From Diabrotica undecimpunctata (taxonomy: Eukaryota; Arthropoda; Insecta; Coleoptera; Chrysomelidae), in the NCBI RefSeq assembly GCF_040954645.1, contig NC_092811.1, positions 87,287,199 through 87,351,198 of the forward strand: DNA of 64,000 bases, read 5' to 3'. Under the pieces are notes generated by a model, which was not told the DNA's origin, did not search any database, and saw only the letters and a list, made by a program, of their open reading frames with translations. Positions 9,584 to 20,173 of the stretch are shown here, piece by piece. A program made the translations under genes and the position numbers. Every line of letters begins with the position of its first letter. Within the stretch, counting starts at the first letter, position 1.

Positions 9584-11923
9584 CAGGGTGGTCCTTAAGT
9601 AATTGTACAAGTGAAAACCGTAAATTCTACACTTTAAAATATTACGATTTAAGCCAACTTGCTTTAATAAAATGTTGATATTAAGAAAGATACAGGGTGT
9701 TAAAGTGGAAATTTAAAATTCTATTTTTCGCTATAACTTTTACGTTTGTAAATATTTTTGGACAAAAATTTATAATTGGATGCTTTAAAGCAGGATAAAT
9801 TATAATTTTATAAAAACTTTAATGTAACTTATAGAAGGCGCCACATCTACCACATGTGTGGCATAGATTTGCGCTTAATTTTTTTGCTCTTAAAGTTAGC
9901 TCTATTTGTGTTAAAAAATATTAAAGATATATTATTTTTACAAGGAAAAGGTATACTTGTTGATAACCTCAAAATTTAACCGTTTTCGAGATATTCGCAT
10001 TTTATAAGTCAGCTGCATAATAATTCTTAGTTGTAGTATTTGTGCGGTGAAGCACTGAATACCTGTAGATAAGCATAATTCACAGTTTATTCTTATTACA
10101 ACAACTCAAAGATGATAATGTAACATTACAAAATTTTTGTTATGGCTGCTAAATGTCTTATAAAAATATTCTTCATCTTCTTCTTTAGGTGCCGTGTCCG
10201 TATTCAGACGTTGGCCGTCATCATATTTACAATTTCCCTTTTATATCGCTTCTTAAGTTTCCATACCTACTGGAGTTGTATTACTTTTTCCCTATTGTAA
10301 AATGCTGAAAACCCAAAATATGTGGTTTATGAAAGATGGTACACCACCACATTCTAGAGAGAAGGCAGTGAGAACATACTTAAATATAACTGTTCTGAAC
10401 GTTGTATTTATCGTGGCAGTAATATTCCTTTGCAATGTGGTGAGATATTGACATAATTATTTATAATTATAATACATAATTATTTAATTTATAAAACATC
10501 CCAAAAATACTTATCATTCATTACGTAAATTATTTAACCATTTTTATTAGGACAATTAGAAACTAAAGCCCAGGTATTGAATAACACATATGTGTCTTGT
10601 TTCATAATACTTTTGCTACAAATCTAACCAGAAAGACTCAGCATTTTTACAAAAACATCATCGTTGGCCTAATAACCGATATTGTTATAAATATAGTAAA
10701 CACACAGGTAATTTAGTTCAGCATAATATTAGTTCGTTAGTTAATCATAATAGACCATTTGTTCGAGATGTAATTATAGTTACTCGTAAGCTGTAACGTA
10801 ATCATATAAATAAGTAATGACATCTATATTCTGTGTTTATGTAAGTAACCAATGAATCAAATACATCACAGTTTAACCTCTGCCACAAATAAGATGTAGT
10901 TCCATAATATACCATTAGGTTTGGATATGTATCCAAAAGAATATATTCATCCATTATACATTATAGCCACCACGTAGCCCAGAATTTAATCCGCTTGATT
11001 TTGGTGTATGGGGCGTATTAAAACAACGTGTCTATAAGAATTCAATAAACATTCGCAACCAACTATGATAAGAAATAAATACTGCAGCAGTTTCTTTAGA
11101 ACCAATGATGTTATTTAACATGAGACGTAACGAGACGATCTTTTATGTAATATATTGACAAATGAATTAAAGAAAATGGTGGACATATCGAACACTTACG
11201 TTGACAAAAGTTATGTTATTTAGTTTAACTATTTCTTAATTTGGTTTGTAAACAAAATGTTTTGATTATGACTTTAATTTAACATAAAACGTAAAATGTT
11301 TGATGTAAAATCCCTATTATTCTGTTTTTGTCAAATCCTGTTATTAATTATCCTGCTGATATATTTATTTTATTTAATATTTCGTTAACTATTGACTTTA
11401 GTTAAAGGTATTTTATACCAAAATTTAGATTTATTAATGTTTTTGTCTATTTTTAATTCTTTGCTTGGAGTAATTGCCTTAAATCAGAATTATGCAGCTG
11501 ATTTGTAAAATGCGATTATCACGAAAACTGTTAAGTTTTGAAGTTATTAAGAAGTATACCTTTTTTTTGTTAAAATAATGTATCTTTAATATTTTTTATC
11601 AAAACTACAGGTAACTCAAATAGCAAAAAAGTTAAGTGCAAATTTATGCCACATATGTGGCATATGTGGCGCCCTCTATCAGCTACATCAAAGTGTGCAT
11701 CAAATTATAATTTCTCATATTTAAAAGTACATAGTTGTAAATTTTTGTGCATAAATCTTTACAAACATAAAAGTTATAGCGAAAAATAGAATTTAAAATT
11801 TGCACTTTAACACCCTGTATCTTTCTTAATATCAACATTTTATTAAAGCAATTTGGCTTAAATCGTAATATTTTAAAGAGTAGAATTTACGGTTTTCGTT
11901 TGTACAATTACTTAAGGACCACC

Positions 11924-11926
<3 letters not shown>
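9584..11926 (+). mobile_element. mariner/Tc1-type element with about 440-bp inverted repeats
   Basis: The element begins CAGGGTGGTCCTTAAGTAAT at 9584 and ends with the inverse at 11926, each end flanked by TA. The inverted repeats extend inward to about 10025 and from about 11488. Between them are degenerate transposase pieces on the plus strand: 'WFMKDGTPPHSREKAVRTYL' near 10320, and a block with 'PPRSPEFNPLDFGVWGVLKQ' near 10975-11035, preceded by TAG where Trp is usual. These match the 'DGAPPH' and 'SPDL.PLDFFLWG' boxes of mariner-type DDE/D transposases. The middle is disrupted, in part by a LINE tail at 10172-10240. Not autonomous. Confidence 0.82.
10172..10240 (-). mobile_element. LINE 3'-tail fragment inside the mariner-type element
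   Basis: The plus-strand text CTTCTTTAGGTGCCGTG, TCCGTATTCAGACGTTGG and CCGTCATCAT is the reverse complement of the 3' end of the LINE at 32633-34876 (around 34813-34870). It is a tiny 5'-truncated copy on the minus strand. Confidence 0.65.

Positions 11927-11986
<60 letters not shown>
11927..11986. repeat. (TA)n microsatellite
   Basis: About 58 bp of TA repeat directly after the right end of the mariner-type element, consistent with insertion into a TA tract. Confidence 0.95.
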
Positions 11987-11992
<6 letters not shown>

Positions 11993-12365
11993 TATTATAT
12001 ATAATATATATTAATATTATTATTTATGTGATATGTTTTGTATTATTTATTAAATGTTCATAATTATTTTAGGCTTTTGTATTTCAAAATAATAATTACA
12101 ATAAATCACTGTATGACCGAGAACTGTCAATTTTGAATTACGTTAGTGTCATGTCTAATTGGAAAATTTCTTACGTGTTTGGTTTGTACGTTGGTATATG
12201 TGAGCTCGAATCCCAATATGAATTTCCTTTTTTATTTTTGAAATATTTAAAAACCCCACGTTAGTCTTATTAAATATATGTAATATACGCAAAAATGCTA
12301 AAGAAAATTTACAACATAATCCGAGTTGTTGGTTTTTTATTTTTATCTTCCACAAAAAATTTTTG

Positions 12366-12998
12366 ATGTTATACTTCTATACGCGCGTTCGACGTTGGAA
12401 ATTTATGTGTATTCGTATATATTGAGTGAATCGGCAAAATCATTACATATGTAAGATATAGGTAAAAGAGAGACTGAAGATATATTTTCTCTCTCGAGAA
12501 TAAAAATGTTCCATGTAAACATATTTAATATTTATTAATATTATTATTTTTTTATTAATATTATTATCATGGTAAATAAAACATATGCGTAAGTTATGTA
12601 TATTGTCATTTTTACATACTTATGAATATTGCATTTTAATTTGTATTGTATTAAAATATTGAATTATGTGGCAGTGTATTGTATTGTATTTTTATATTAA
12701 TAAAAAAATTAACAATGAATTTTACTGCAGAGTATGTGTAAAAAAATTCCTTTTATACATATATGAAAATAAAAATATATATTTTCATTAAAATATTCAT
12801 TCAATCCTTCATTTACTTACTATACTCCTATTACAGGTCAAATGTTTATATACAGCGCAACGATGCGCCATATACCTGTAAACCTAATTCTTTTTCTATT
12901 TCTGCTCTTTCTTACCTATAGCATTACATATGTAATGATTATGCAGATTGACTCCCATATAAATTTGTAACGACGAACGCGTGTATAGAAGTATAATT
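12366..12998. mobile_element. non-autonomous inverted-repeat element (MITE-like)
   Basis: The left end TTATACTTCTATACGCGCG and the right end (12975-12998) are inverted copies, and CATTACATATGTAA occurs near both ends. The interior (about 580 bp) is AT-rich without coding capacity. The left end is closely repeated at 9422-9560. The superfamily is unknown; no clear target duplication was found. Confidence 0.5.
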
Positions 12999-13986
12999 TC
13001 TACCGGCAGTCCCACCGGACTGCCACACCCGTTTTTTTTATTTCAAAAATCCTTTATAAAAGGTATAATAATATAAAAGAACCCTTCGGGCTACATTACA
13101 GAACGGCATCGGAATGGCTCTTCCATCATCAGTACCGTAAAATGGGGTGAATAGAAACAGTGGGATGAACTTTCAAAATAGTTTTATGTCACATTTCAGG
13201 GGGTAAAAAGGGGTAAATTTCTGGTTGCAAGTTGATAACACTCTAAATTTGAAGGGAAAAATAAGTTTATGTGGTTGGCAGCATTGAGAGTCAGATTAAT
13301 AGACTGCCGGAGTGATGACGTCTTTTTATTGACATCTGTCAGTTTTACTTTACAAACAAACTTTGTTTAGTGTGGATAATTTGTATTTTTCGTTATTTTT
13401 TCATTTTTTTTACAGAATCTTTCCGTTTTATGCAATATCTAAATATTCTAATATTACAATTGTTAGTACAACAATTTTACAAGGTTGTGTAAATAATAGA
13501 GCATGTTGTTTTATAAAAGTAGCAATAAAATGAATTTATCAGTGAAGTAAGATTAGAATGTCTTTAATTTAAACTTTTTAATTATATTTCATAGAAATAT
13601 AACACCGACTTATGATGGTATTATTGTAAAAACACTATACTTAAGAAGAAAAAGCAGCAGCAGCATAACTTTACATGTAAGTATTATATCATGTTATGTT
13701 ATTGATTTGTACTATTTTTTAGTGTTATATACCTATAAAAAGGATAACATACTTTAGGAATGTATAAATAAAACACTTTCCTATTTTCAGAATGTTATTT
13801 GAGGTTATGTCACATATTTAGGATGTGTAGGGTGAATAGAAATACAGTTACAGCTGTTTCTATTCACCCCACAAATCCAAAAATCCTTATTTTTTTTGTT
13901 TTATTAGTGGTAAATAGGAATGAAACATGATAATTAGTTTAGGATACCTATTATGCTTGACAAAATATCTAACATACTTATTTACT

Positions 13987-14507
13987 TTCAGCATGCTAAG
14001 GAATTACAAACCTGTGAAACCGACAAAAATACAAGATCTAGAGGTTTTTCAGAAAGCTGTAGCAGAGATAGCCAATGGTCTCAGCCTCAGAAAAGAAGAG
14101 AGTAAATTTGGCATCAACTATAGTGTTATTTATAGACATTTCAGAAAGGGTGATCAGCTAAAAAAGAGAAGGGGACAAACCACTTTGACTGAAGTGAAGG
14201 AAAAAACTTTTGTGAGTCGCCTAATTATTTGCCGTGAATGGGTCGTTTACTCTGAGACCCGTTTATTCCATTGAGTCGTTTACTCTGAGACTTTTAATTA
14301 AAAATTCGCTGGAACGCCAAGGCAAGACTAGGAAGCAATTTAAAGACAATTTACCTGGTCGGGAATTTGTCTACTCTTTGTTGAAAATGCACCAGGCTAG
14401 TTTGTCATTCAGATTATGCCAAAACATAAAACGAGCCACAGCAGCCATCTCTCCGGAAACAATTAATGAATACTTTGACAGACTTGGAGTAGAACTTGTT
14501 AACATTC
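13987..14507 (+). pseudogene. pogo-type transposase, N-terminal DNA-binding part
   Basis: After a TTTCAG acceptor-like sequence at about 13986 the translation reads 'MLRNYKPVKPTKIQDLEVFQ', 'KAVAEIANGLSLRKEESKFG' and 'INYSVIYRHFRKG', the psq-type helix-turn-helix of pogo-family transposases. A disrupted linker (14220-14290, with GTCGTTTACTCTGAGAC occurring twice) is followed by the second, CENP-B-like helix-turn-helix: 'FKDNLPGREFVYSLLKMH', 'LSFRLCQNIKRATAAISPET' and 'INEYFDRLGVELVNI'. The frame is cut at 14507 by the ribozyme array. It resumes beyond it with an 'NYDETN'-like block. Confidence 0.8.
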
Positions 14508-14538
14508 AGAATGACGGTATTAGATTTTTGTTTTGATA

Positions 14539-14606
14539 CAGTGCAGCAACAACCGCTGATACGTATTTCGACCTTCTTAGGTCTCTTCAGAACGGTATAG
14601 TCACTG
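14539..14606 (-). ncRNA. type I hammerhead ribozyme, unit 1
   Basis: Read on the minus strand: outer stem I CAGTG/CACTG and inner stem I ACCGTT/AGCGGT (one G-U pair), core CTGAAGA (fits CUGANGA), stem II GACCT/AGGTC with loop AAGA, core GAAA, a very short stem III made from the palindrome ATACGTAT, then the cleavage triplet ATC. All invariant core bases of the hammerhead consensus are present. The short palindromic stem III is typical of hammerheads that work best as dimers in tandem transcripts. Confidence 0.85.
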
Positions 14607-14924
14607 CTCTGAACCAAAACAAAAATCTCTCCCGTCCTAGACAATAGTTATTAAAATAACTATATACGGACGTAACTACGCCTTTTAAAAACAAAAAGAG
14701 AAATCAAACGATTTCTACTTAGCGAAACCGAATTCAAATCTTAACCACTGTGTTTCCTAAAATTTGCGAAACAAACAGCTGGATGAATTACTCGGCAAGG
14801 GAATCTAAAATTGCATTCCACAAGCCGTTCATCCTAGTCAAAATTCGTAGTGAATTCAGTTTCTCGTACTTCCAATGAAGTAAATAACAAAACAGAATGA
14901 CGGTATTAGATTTTTGTTTTGATA

Positions 14925-14992
14925 CAGTGCAGCAACAACCGCTGATACGTATTTCGACCTTCTTAGGTCTCTTCAGAACGGTATAGTCACTG
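14925..14992 (-). ncRNA. type I hammerhead ribozyme, unit 2
   Basis: Same 68-nt motif as in unit 1, 386 bp further along, with all core residues kept (CTGAAGA, GAAA, ATC before the cleavage site). Cleavage at this and the neighbouring site of a minus-strand transcript would release a 386-nt monomer. Confidence 0.85.
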
Positions 14993-15310
14993 CTCTGAAC
15001 CAAAACAAAAATCTCTCCCGTCCTAGACAATAGTTATTAAAATAACTATATACGGACGTAACTACGCCATCTAAAAACAAAAAGAGAAATCAAACGATTT
15101 CTACTTAGCGAAACCGAATTCAAATCTTAACCACTGTGTTTCCTAAAATTTGCGAAACAAACAGCTGGATGAATTACTCGGCAAGGGAATCTAAAATTGC
15201 ATTCCACAAGCCGTTCATCCTAGTCAAAATTCGTAGTGAATTCAGTTTCTCGTACTTCCAACGAAGTAAATAACAAAACAGAATGACGGTATTAGATTTT
15301 TGTTTTGATA

Positions 15311-15378
15311 CAGTGCAGCAACAACCGCTGATACGTATTTCGACCTTCTTAGGTCTCTTCAGAACGGTATAGTCACTG
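15311..15378 (-). ncRNA. type I hammerhead ribozyme, unit 3
   Basis: The motif of units 1 and 2 repeated without change in the core or stems. Confidence 0.85.
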
Positions 15379-15696
15379 CTCTGAACCAAAACAAAAATCT
15401 CTCCCGTCCTAGACAATAGTTATTAAAATAACTATATACGGACGTAACTACGCCATCTAAAAACAAAAAGAGAAATCAAACGATTTCTACTTAGCGAAAC
15501 CGAATTCAAATCTTAACCACTGTGTTTCCTAAAATTTGCGAAACAAACAGCTGGATGAATTACTCGGCAAGGGAATCTAAAATTGCATTCCACAAGCCGT
15601 TCATCCTAGTCAAAATTCGTAGTGAATTCAGTTTCTCGTACTTCCAACGAAGTAAATAACAAAACAGAATGACGGTATTAGATTTTTGTTTTGATA

Positions 15697-15764
15697 CAGT
15701 GCAGCAACAACCGCTGATACGTATTTCGACCTTCTTAGGTCTCTTCAGAACGGTATAGTCACTG
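15697..15764 (-). ncRNA. type I hammerhead ribozyme, unit 4
   Basis: Last direct-orientation copy before the fold-back at 15991. Core and stems are intact; the unit itself is truncated downstream on the plus strand. Confidence 0.85.
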
Positions 15765-16261
15765 CTCTGAACCAAAACAAAAATCTCTCCCGTCCTAGAC
15801 AATAGTTATTAAAATAACTATATACGGACGTAACTACGCCATCTAAAAACAAAAAGAGAAATCAAACGATTTCTACTTAGCGAAACCGAATTCAAATCTT
15901 AACCACTGTGTTTCCTAAAATTTGCGAAACAAACAGCTGGATGAATTACTCGGCAAGGGAATCTAAAATTGCATTCCACAAGCCGTTCATCGTTGGAAGT
16001 ACGAGAAACTGAATTCACTACGAATTTTGACTAGGATGAACGGCTTGTGGAATGCAATTTTAGATTCCCTTGCCGAGTAATTCATCCAGCTGTTTGTTTC
16101 GCAAATTTTAGGAAACACAGTGGTTAAGATTTGAATTCGGTTTCGCTAAGTAGAAATCGTTTGATTTCTCTTTTTGTTTTTAGATGGCGTAGTTACGTCC
16201 GTATATAGTTATTTTAATAACTATTGTCTAGGACGGGAGAGATTTTTGTTTTGGTTCAGAG

Positions 16262-16329
16262 CAGTGACTATACCGTTCTGAAGAGACCTAAGAAGGTCGA
16301 AATACGTATCAGCGGTTGTTGCTGCACTG
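16262..16329 (+). ncRNA. type I hammerhead ribozyme, inverted copy
   Basis: The same 68-nt motif on the opposite strand, within the inverted block. Its core is identical to that of the direct units, so transcripts of either strand through the array would carry at least one complete hammerhead. Confidence 0.85.
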
Positions 16330-16562
16330 TATCAAAACAAAAATCTAATACCGTCATTCTGTTTTGTTATTTACTTCGTTGGAAGTACGAGAAACTGAAT
16401 TCACTACGAATTTTGACTAGGATGAACGGCTTGTGGAATGCAATTTTAGATTCCCTTGCCGAGTAATTCATCCAGCTGTTTGTTTCGCAAATTTTAGGAA
16501 ACACAGTGGTTAAGATTTGAATTCTGTTTCGCTAAGTAGAAATCGTTTGATTTCTCTTTTTG

Positions 16563-17055
16563 TTAACATTCCTCCATAAAATATGACGAAACTAACTTAT
16601 CTGATGAATCGGGCCAAATGAAAAAAAATCTAGACGAGAATGTAAATACCCTGAAAGGGTGATGAATTCTACTTAAAGCTCCACCTCAGTTATGTTTTCT
16701 GCTACTGCTGATGGTGAAATTTTAAATAGGACCAAAAGTGGTTGGTTTGACAATTTCTGTTTTCAGATTATATCGAAACCATCACACTTCCATTTTTTAG
16801 ACGATATGACGGTAAAAATACTTGATCGGAGACAACTTAGCTAGCCACCTGTCACTTTATATCATACGAATGTGCTTAGAGAACAATGTTCATTTCATAT
16901 TTTTACCAGCAAACTCGACGCATCTAACACAGCCGTTAGATGTAACATTCTTTCAGCTAATGAAAATTGCATGTCGGGCAATCGTTGCTGAATGGAAAAA
17001 AGGACCTGGCAGATATGAAGCTACTACAGACTTTACAACCAACAAAACAACAAAT
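16563..17055 (+). pseudogene. pogo-type transposase, DDE domain remnant
   Basis: Beyond the ribozyme array the duplicated GTTAACATT is followed by 'NIPP', a stop, then in shifted frame 'YDETNLSDESG', the pogo 'NYDETN' box with the first catalytic Asp. At about 16825-17000 comes 'IGDNLASHLSLYIIRMCLEN', then 'NVHFIFLPANSTHLTQPLDV' and 'FFQLMKIACRAIVAEWKK', the second catalytic block (GDN..SH) and the family-typical LP.NSTHL.QPLDV. Several frameshifts separate the pieces. A LINE fragment begins near 17056. Confidence 0.8.
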
Positions 17056-17325
17056 CAGGCAAAGATCAGGAGTTCAAGACGTCATCGAAAGAACCACGAC
17101 GCTTAAGTGGAACTGGGCAGGGCACTTATCCAGAACACAAGGCGGAATGGTATAATAATATTATGGAATGGAGGCCCAGAAACTATAAAAGAAGCCGAGG
17201 ACGACCACCGACTAGATGGACCGATGATATAAAACGTGTAACGGAAAACTGCTACAAGCGGCCCAGTGTAGAGAACACTGGAAATAACTGAGGGGGGCCT
17301 ATGTCCAGCAATGGACGTTTACTAA
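17056..17325 (+). mobile_element. LINE 3' fragment inside the pogo-type element
   Basis: Frames give 'GVQDVIERTTTLKWNWAGHL', then remnants of a GRGRPPTRW-like block and 'AQCREHWK', ending in the equivalent of 'AYVQQWT'. The same order is seen in the better preserved copy at 18121-18824 ('KWRWAGHVARM', 'RGRPPTRWTDDL', 'ENWRRLEEAYIQQWM'), so both belong to one LINE family. Boundaries are approximate. Confidence 0.65.
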
Positions 17326-17369
17326 AAGTTTCCTAGTTTACTAAAAAACTATGTGAAGCGTGTAAATGA

Positions 17370-18120
17370 GAGAACATAATTGCTGGTTTTAGAAAATGTG
17401 GTATTGTGCCTCTTTGTCGCAATCAAGTACTAAAGATGTTACCATCTTTAGATGACTCAGGAGGCACAACTCCTTTCGCTGCTATTGACGACACTTTCAA
17501 GGAACTCCTGAAAGTTCTCAGACAACGAAAAACAACTGCACCTCGCAAAAAACATGTAAAAGTTTCTCTTGAGCCTGGAAAAAGTGTTTTTGTGGCAGAT
17601 TTTCCAATTCCAGAATATCCAGTTCAGGTCGAACCTACCGGTGTTGCTTGTATAAGCACTGAAAATGGAAGTCATATTATGTCTAAAAATAAAATAACAA
17701 GAAGGTCAAAAAATAAATATGGAAAAGTAAAAAAAAAATGTTAATTCCTCATCTGAAGAAAAGTCAGAGTACTTTCCTCAAGATAGTGATCCAGAACTTA
17801 TTTTATCTGGCATCGAAGAATCTGATATGGCAAACTATGCTTAAGAACTTGACAGTAACCTCCAGGTTAATGACTTTACAATTGTGAAAGTATATGGGAA
17901 AACTAAAAATGTATTTCGAATGTACATTGTACATTAGCAAAATCTGTCGCCTTGAAGATAATGGCTATGTTGGAATTTTTTACAAGAAATCAATTTATAA
18001 CAACACATTTTTACCAACTAAAGAAGAGTACTTTTTCCTAAAGGACGATGTAATGAAGAAACTCATGAACACTCTCGTATGAAAACAAGCATTAGTTTCC
18101 TTGATGATCTCAGTAACTTT
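17370..18120 (+). pseudogene. pogo-type transposase, C-terminal part
   Basis: The frame after the LINE piece reads 'IIAGFRKCGIVPLCRNQVLK', equivalent to the 'GFRATGICPLNRD.VL' block that closes the pogo DDE domain, followed by 'PSLDDSGGTTPFAAIDDTFK' and a basic tail. After a frameshift at about 17744 an acidic segment follows ('SEEKSEYFPQDSDPEL'), then a stop at about 17843, and 'VNDFTIVKVYGKTKNVF' with more breaks. This is the variable C-terminal region of long pogo-like proteins. It ends at 18120, where a LINE inserted. Confidence 0.65.
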
Positions 18121-18824
18121 CATCATCCAGCCCCATTTTCACATCCATTGTTGGATATAGGCCTCCTCCAAACGTCTCCAGTTCTCTCTATCTCTAGCTG
18201 CTGCAATCCAGTTTGTTTCTATTCTCCTTAGGTCGTCGGTCCATCGGGTGGGTGGTCTGCCTCGACTTCGCTTGTCGGTTCTTGGTCTCCACTCCAATAA
18301 TCTCTTCGTCCATCTTCCGTCTTCCATTCTAGCAACATGTCCAGCCCACCTCCACTTTTGTTTATTGATTCGCAGTATAATATCGTCTACGCCAGTTCGT
18401 CGGCGTATCTCCTCATTTCTCACGCGATCTTTCAAGGTCAGGCCGAGCATTGATCTCTCCATTCGCCTTTGTGTTACCCTCAGTTTTTCGGCAGTAGCTT
18501 TCGTTAAAGTTAGGGTCTCTGCTCCGTAGGTCAAGACTGGTAAGATGCATTGGTTAAATGCCTTCCTTTTCAGGTGAATTGGGGTATTTGTTTTAAAAAT
18601 GTCTCTCATCCTTCCATATGCCGCCCATCCCAACGTGATTCGTCTATTTAACTCGCAGGTTTGGTTGTCTCTGGTTATTCTAATTTCATGACCCAAGTAT
18701 GTGTATTTATCGATTAATTCTACCTTGCTGTTATTGATCTGTATCTCTTCGCTGGGAACCATATTGGTCATCATTTTGGTTTTCTCGAAATTTATCTCCA
18801 GCCCAGTTTCTTGTAGTATGTAGT
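18121..18824 (-). mobile_element. 5'-truncated LINE with 9-bp target duplication
   Basis: Minus-strand insertion flanked by AGTAACTTT at 18112-18120 and 18825-18833. The open frame (18774-18139) is the C-terminal part of a non-LTR reverse transcriptase: 'KVELIDKYTYLGHEIRITRD', 'YGAETLTLTKATAEKLRVTQ', 'RRMERSMLGLTLKDRVRNEE', 'KWRWAGHVARMEDGRW', ending 'ENWRRLEEAYIQQWM'. The polymerase core is missing through 5' truncation, but the remaining 211 codons are uninterrupted, so the insertion is young compared with the pogo copy it sits in. The 3' end lies at the left, with a short ATG-rich tail. Confidence 0.85.
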
Positions 18825-19055
18825 AGTAACTTTACCATCTATTAATTAAATTAACTTGACTAGCAATGATCCATTTTGTCATTTTTAATTTGATATTTGT
18901 CATTTATAAATTGATATTTACATTACATAAACAAGTGTTGTTTCTTTTGACAGTGCTAACTGTTTCTATAAGCCCCACAGGTTTTGCAGTTGAAATATAC
19001 TTGGAAAGTAGTGTTTGTTTCTATTCACCCCACTCAATGGGGTGAACAGAAAACA

Positions 19056-20170
19056 GCATGTTTAAATTTTTTTCCTTGTACTTAAAAGAACAAAACAATG
19101 GTGTAGGTTTGTAGAGGCCCATTACAAAAAAATCTTTTTCCTTGTCGTTTGTAATTATATTTTATATTACTAATTATTTAAAAAAATAGAATCGTAAATC
19201 TGAAAGTCTTGAGATATAGACGTCGGTGAAGAGGCTTAGTAACTTTCTAAAGTCTGTCTTTGCGGATTAAGAACGGGTTGTGAAGCCAAGGGCGACTCAT
19301 ATTAAAATCAATGTGATATTTATTGCTGGTGACTGAATGGTGTCAAGGTACCAATCGTAAATGGGATATTTAGAAACTAGGCGACAGCCAGTTGTACTAC
19401 CCAGGAATGCGCGGCATTAATATTACGCGGGCATGCGCGGTTCTGCTCGAACGCACCAGATATTTCCCTTTCTAATTATGGAAACTAAATGTGTTAATAA
19501 AAAAAAAAAAGTAATAATAGTAAGAATACGGTTAAGGTAACTACAAAAGACTTTAAAGACACTGCTAACGAAGCCATAAGTATTAAGTCCGGGAACTGAC
19601 AGAGTCAACTCCGCTGAGAAGGTTGATTTAATGGCTTATGAAAAGGTTAGTGCAGACCAAGTTCCAAAAAAGGCTGAAAAATTGGGTTAAAAAGGTTAAA
19701 TCTTCATACAAGCCTAACGCTGTGTGATTAAGGCAAAGTTCGGCTGGACTCTAGATTATCTAGAGACAGTCCAGACAAATTAAATGATGGAAATAGCCAC
19801 GCAGAAACCTAAGAAATGATCATGATTATGGTGGCTATAACCTAAATGACCAGCTGGTATAGTGAATTTTAATTTCCACAAAGATCAAATGAACCTTATA
19901 AAGCTAAAGCAGTAGAAAGTTTTATTATTAAAACCGTGGGGAATACTGTCAAATGAAGCCAAAAAACCCCAAATAAGCAAAGATAACTTGTTGTGACGTG
20001 TGATGACAACATGAACGCACAATAGTTTAGGGAAATAGTTCCTAGTCTAAAATCCTTAAAAGGCGCAATCCTTCAGGCTAACACTTGGAGCGAAATCTTT
20101 TAAAGTTTTGCGCATGTACTGTCTATGTTATCAAAGAAAATGGGGCTAGGTTAGAGCGTTGATTAAAATA
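19056..20170. other. intronic DNA, nothing recognised
   Basis: No exon or element boundary was identified between the right side of the pogo-type element and the small palindromic repeat at 20174. Confidence 0.3.
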
Positions 20171-20173
20171 TTG

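Larger units (their letters stand above)
14508..16559 (-). mobile_element. tandem hammerhead-ribozyme array (retrozyme-like)
   Basis: The insert is flanked by a 12-bp duplication, TTGTTAACATTC, at 14496-14507 and 16560-16571, which interrupts one pogo transposase codon series. It consists of 386-bp units in direct tandem (starts at 14508, 14894, 15280 and 15666). The fourth is cut at 15991 and joined to an inverted 1.5-unit block (15992-16559). Each unit encodes one hammerhead motif: on the minus strand in the direct units, on the plus strand in the inverted block. Family knowledge: animal retrozymes are non-autonomous retroelements made of tandem units of a few hundred bp with type I hammerheads; circular RNA monomers are their proposed intermediates, and Penelope-like elements are suspected helpers. 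All those features are present here; the name is inference. Confidence 0.82.
15467..16559. repeat. 525-bp inverted repeat with 43-nt loop
   Basis: The left arm 15467-15991 is the near-perfect reverse complement of 16035-16559, with 15992-16034 as the loop. It is formed where the tandem array switches orientation. The junction on the plus strand reads GCCGTTCATC directly followed by GTTGGAAGTACG. Confidence 0.85.
13135..19055 (+). mobile_element. pogo-type DNA transposon, broken by nested insertions
   Basis: The left end CCGTAAAATGGGGTGAATAG follows a TA at 13133-13134. Motifs of the form TGTTTCTATTCACCCCA recur near 13855 and near 19018, the latter at the right side together with TGGGGTGAACAGAAAACAG; the exact right terminus is uncertain. 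In between lie, in order, transposase blocks of the pogo/Tigger/jerky class, a hammerhead-ribozyme array (14508-16559), a LINE piece near 17056-17320, the transposase C-terminus, and a second LINE (18121-18824). The host element is inactive. Confidence 0.75.

Noticed and set aside
14788..15802. Repeated 80-codon open frame in the 386-bp units
   Set aside because: It is open in every unit but overlaps the ribozyme on the same strand, has no family resemblance, and its repetition follows from the repeat itself. Unit 1 already has a different tail.
14508..16559. CRISPR array or satellite
   Set aside because: The units are long, adjacent and without unique spacers, in a eukaryotic intron; flanking target duplications show a single insertion rather than a local satellite.
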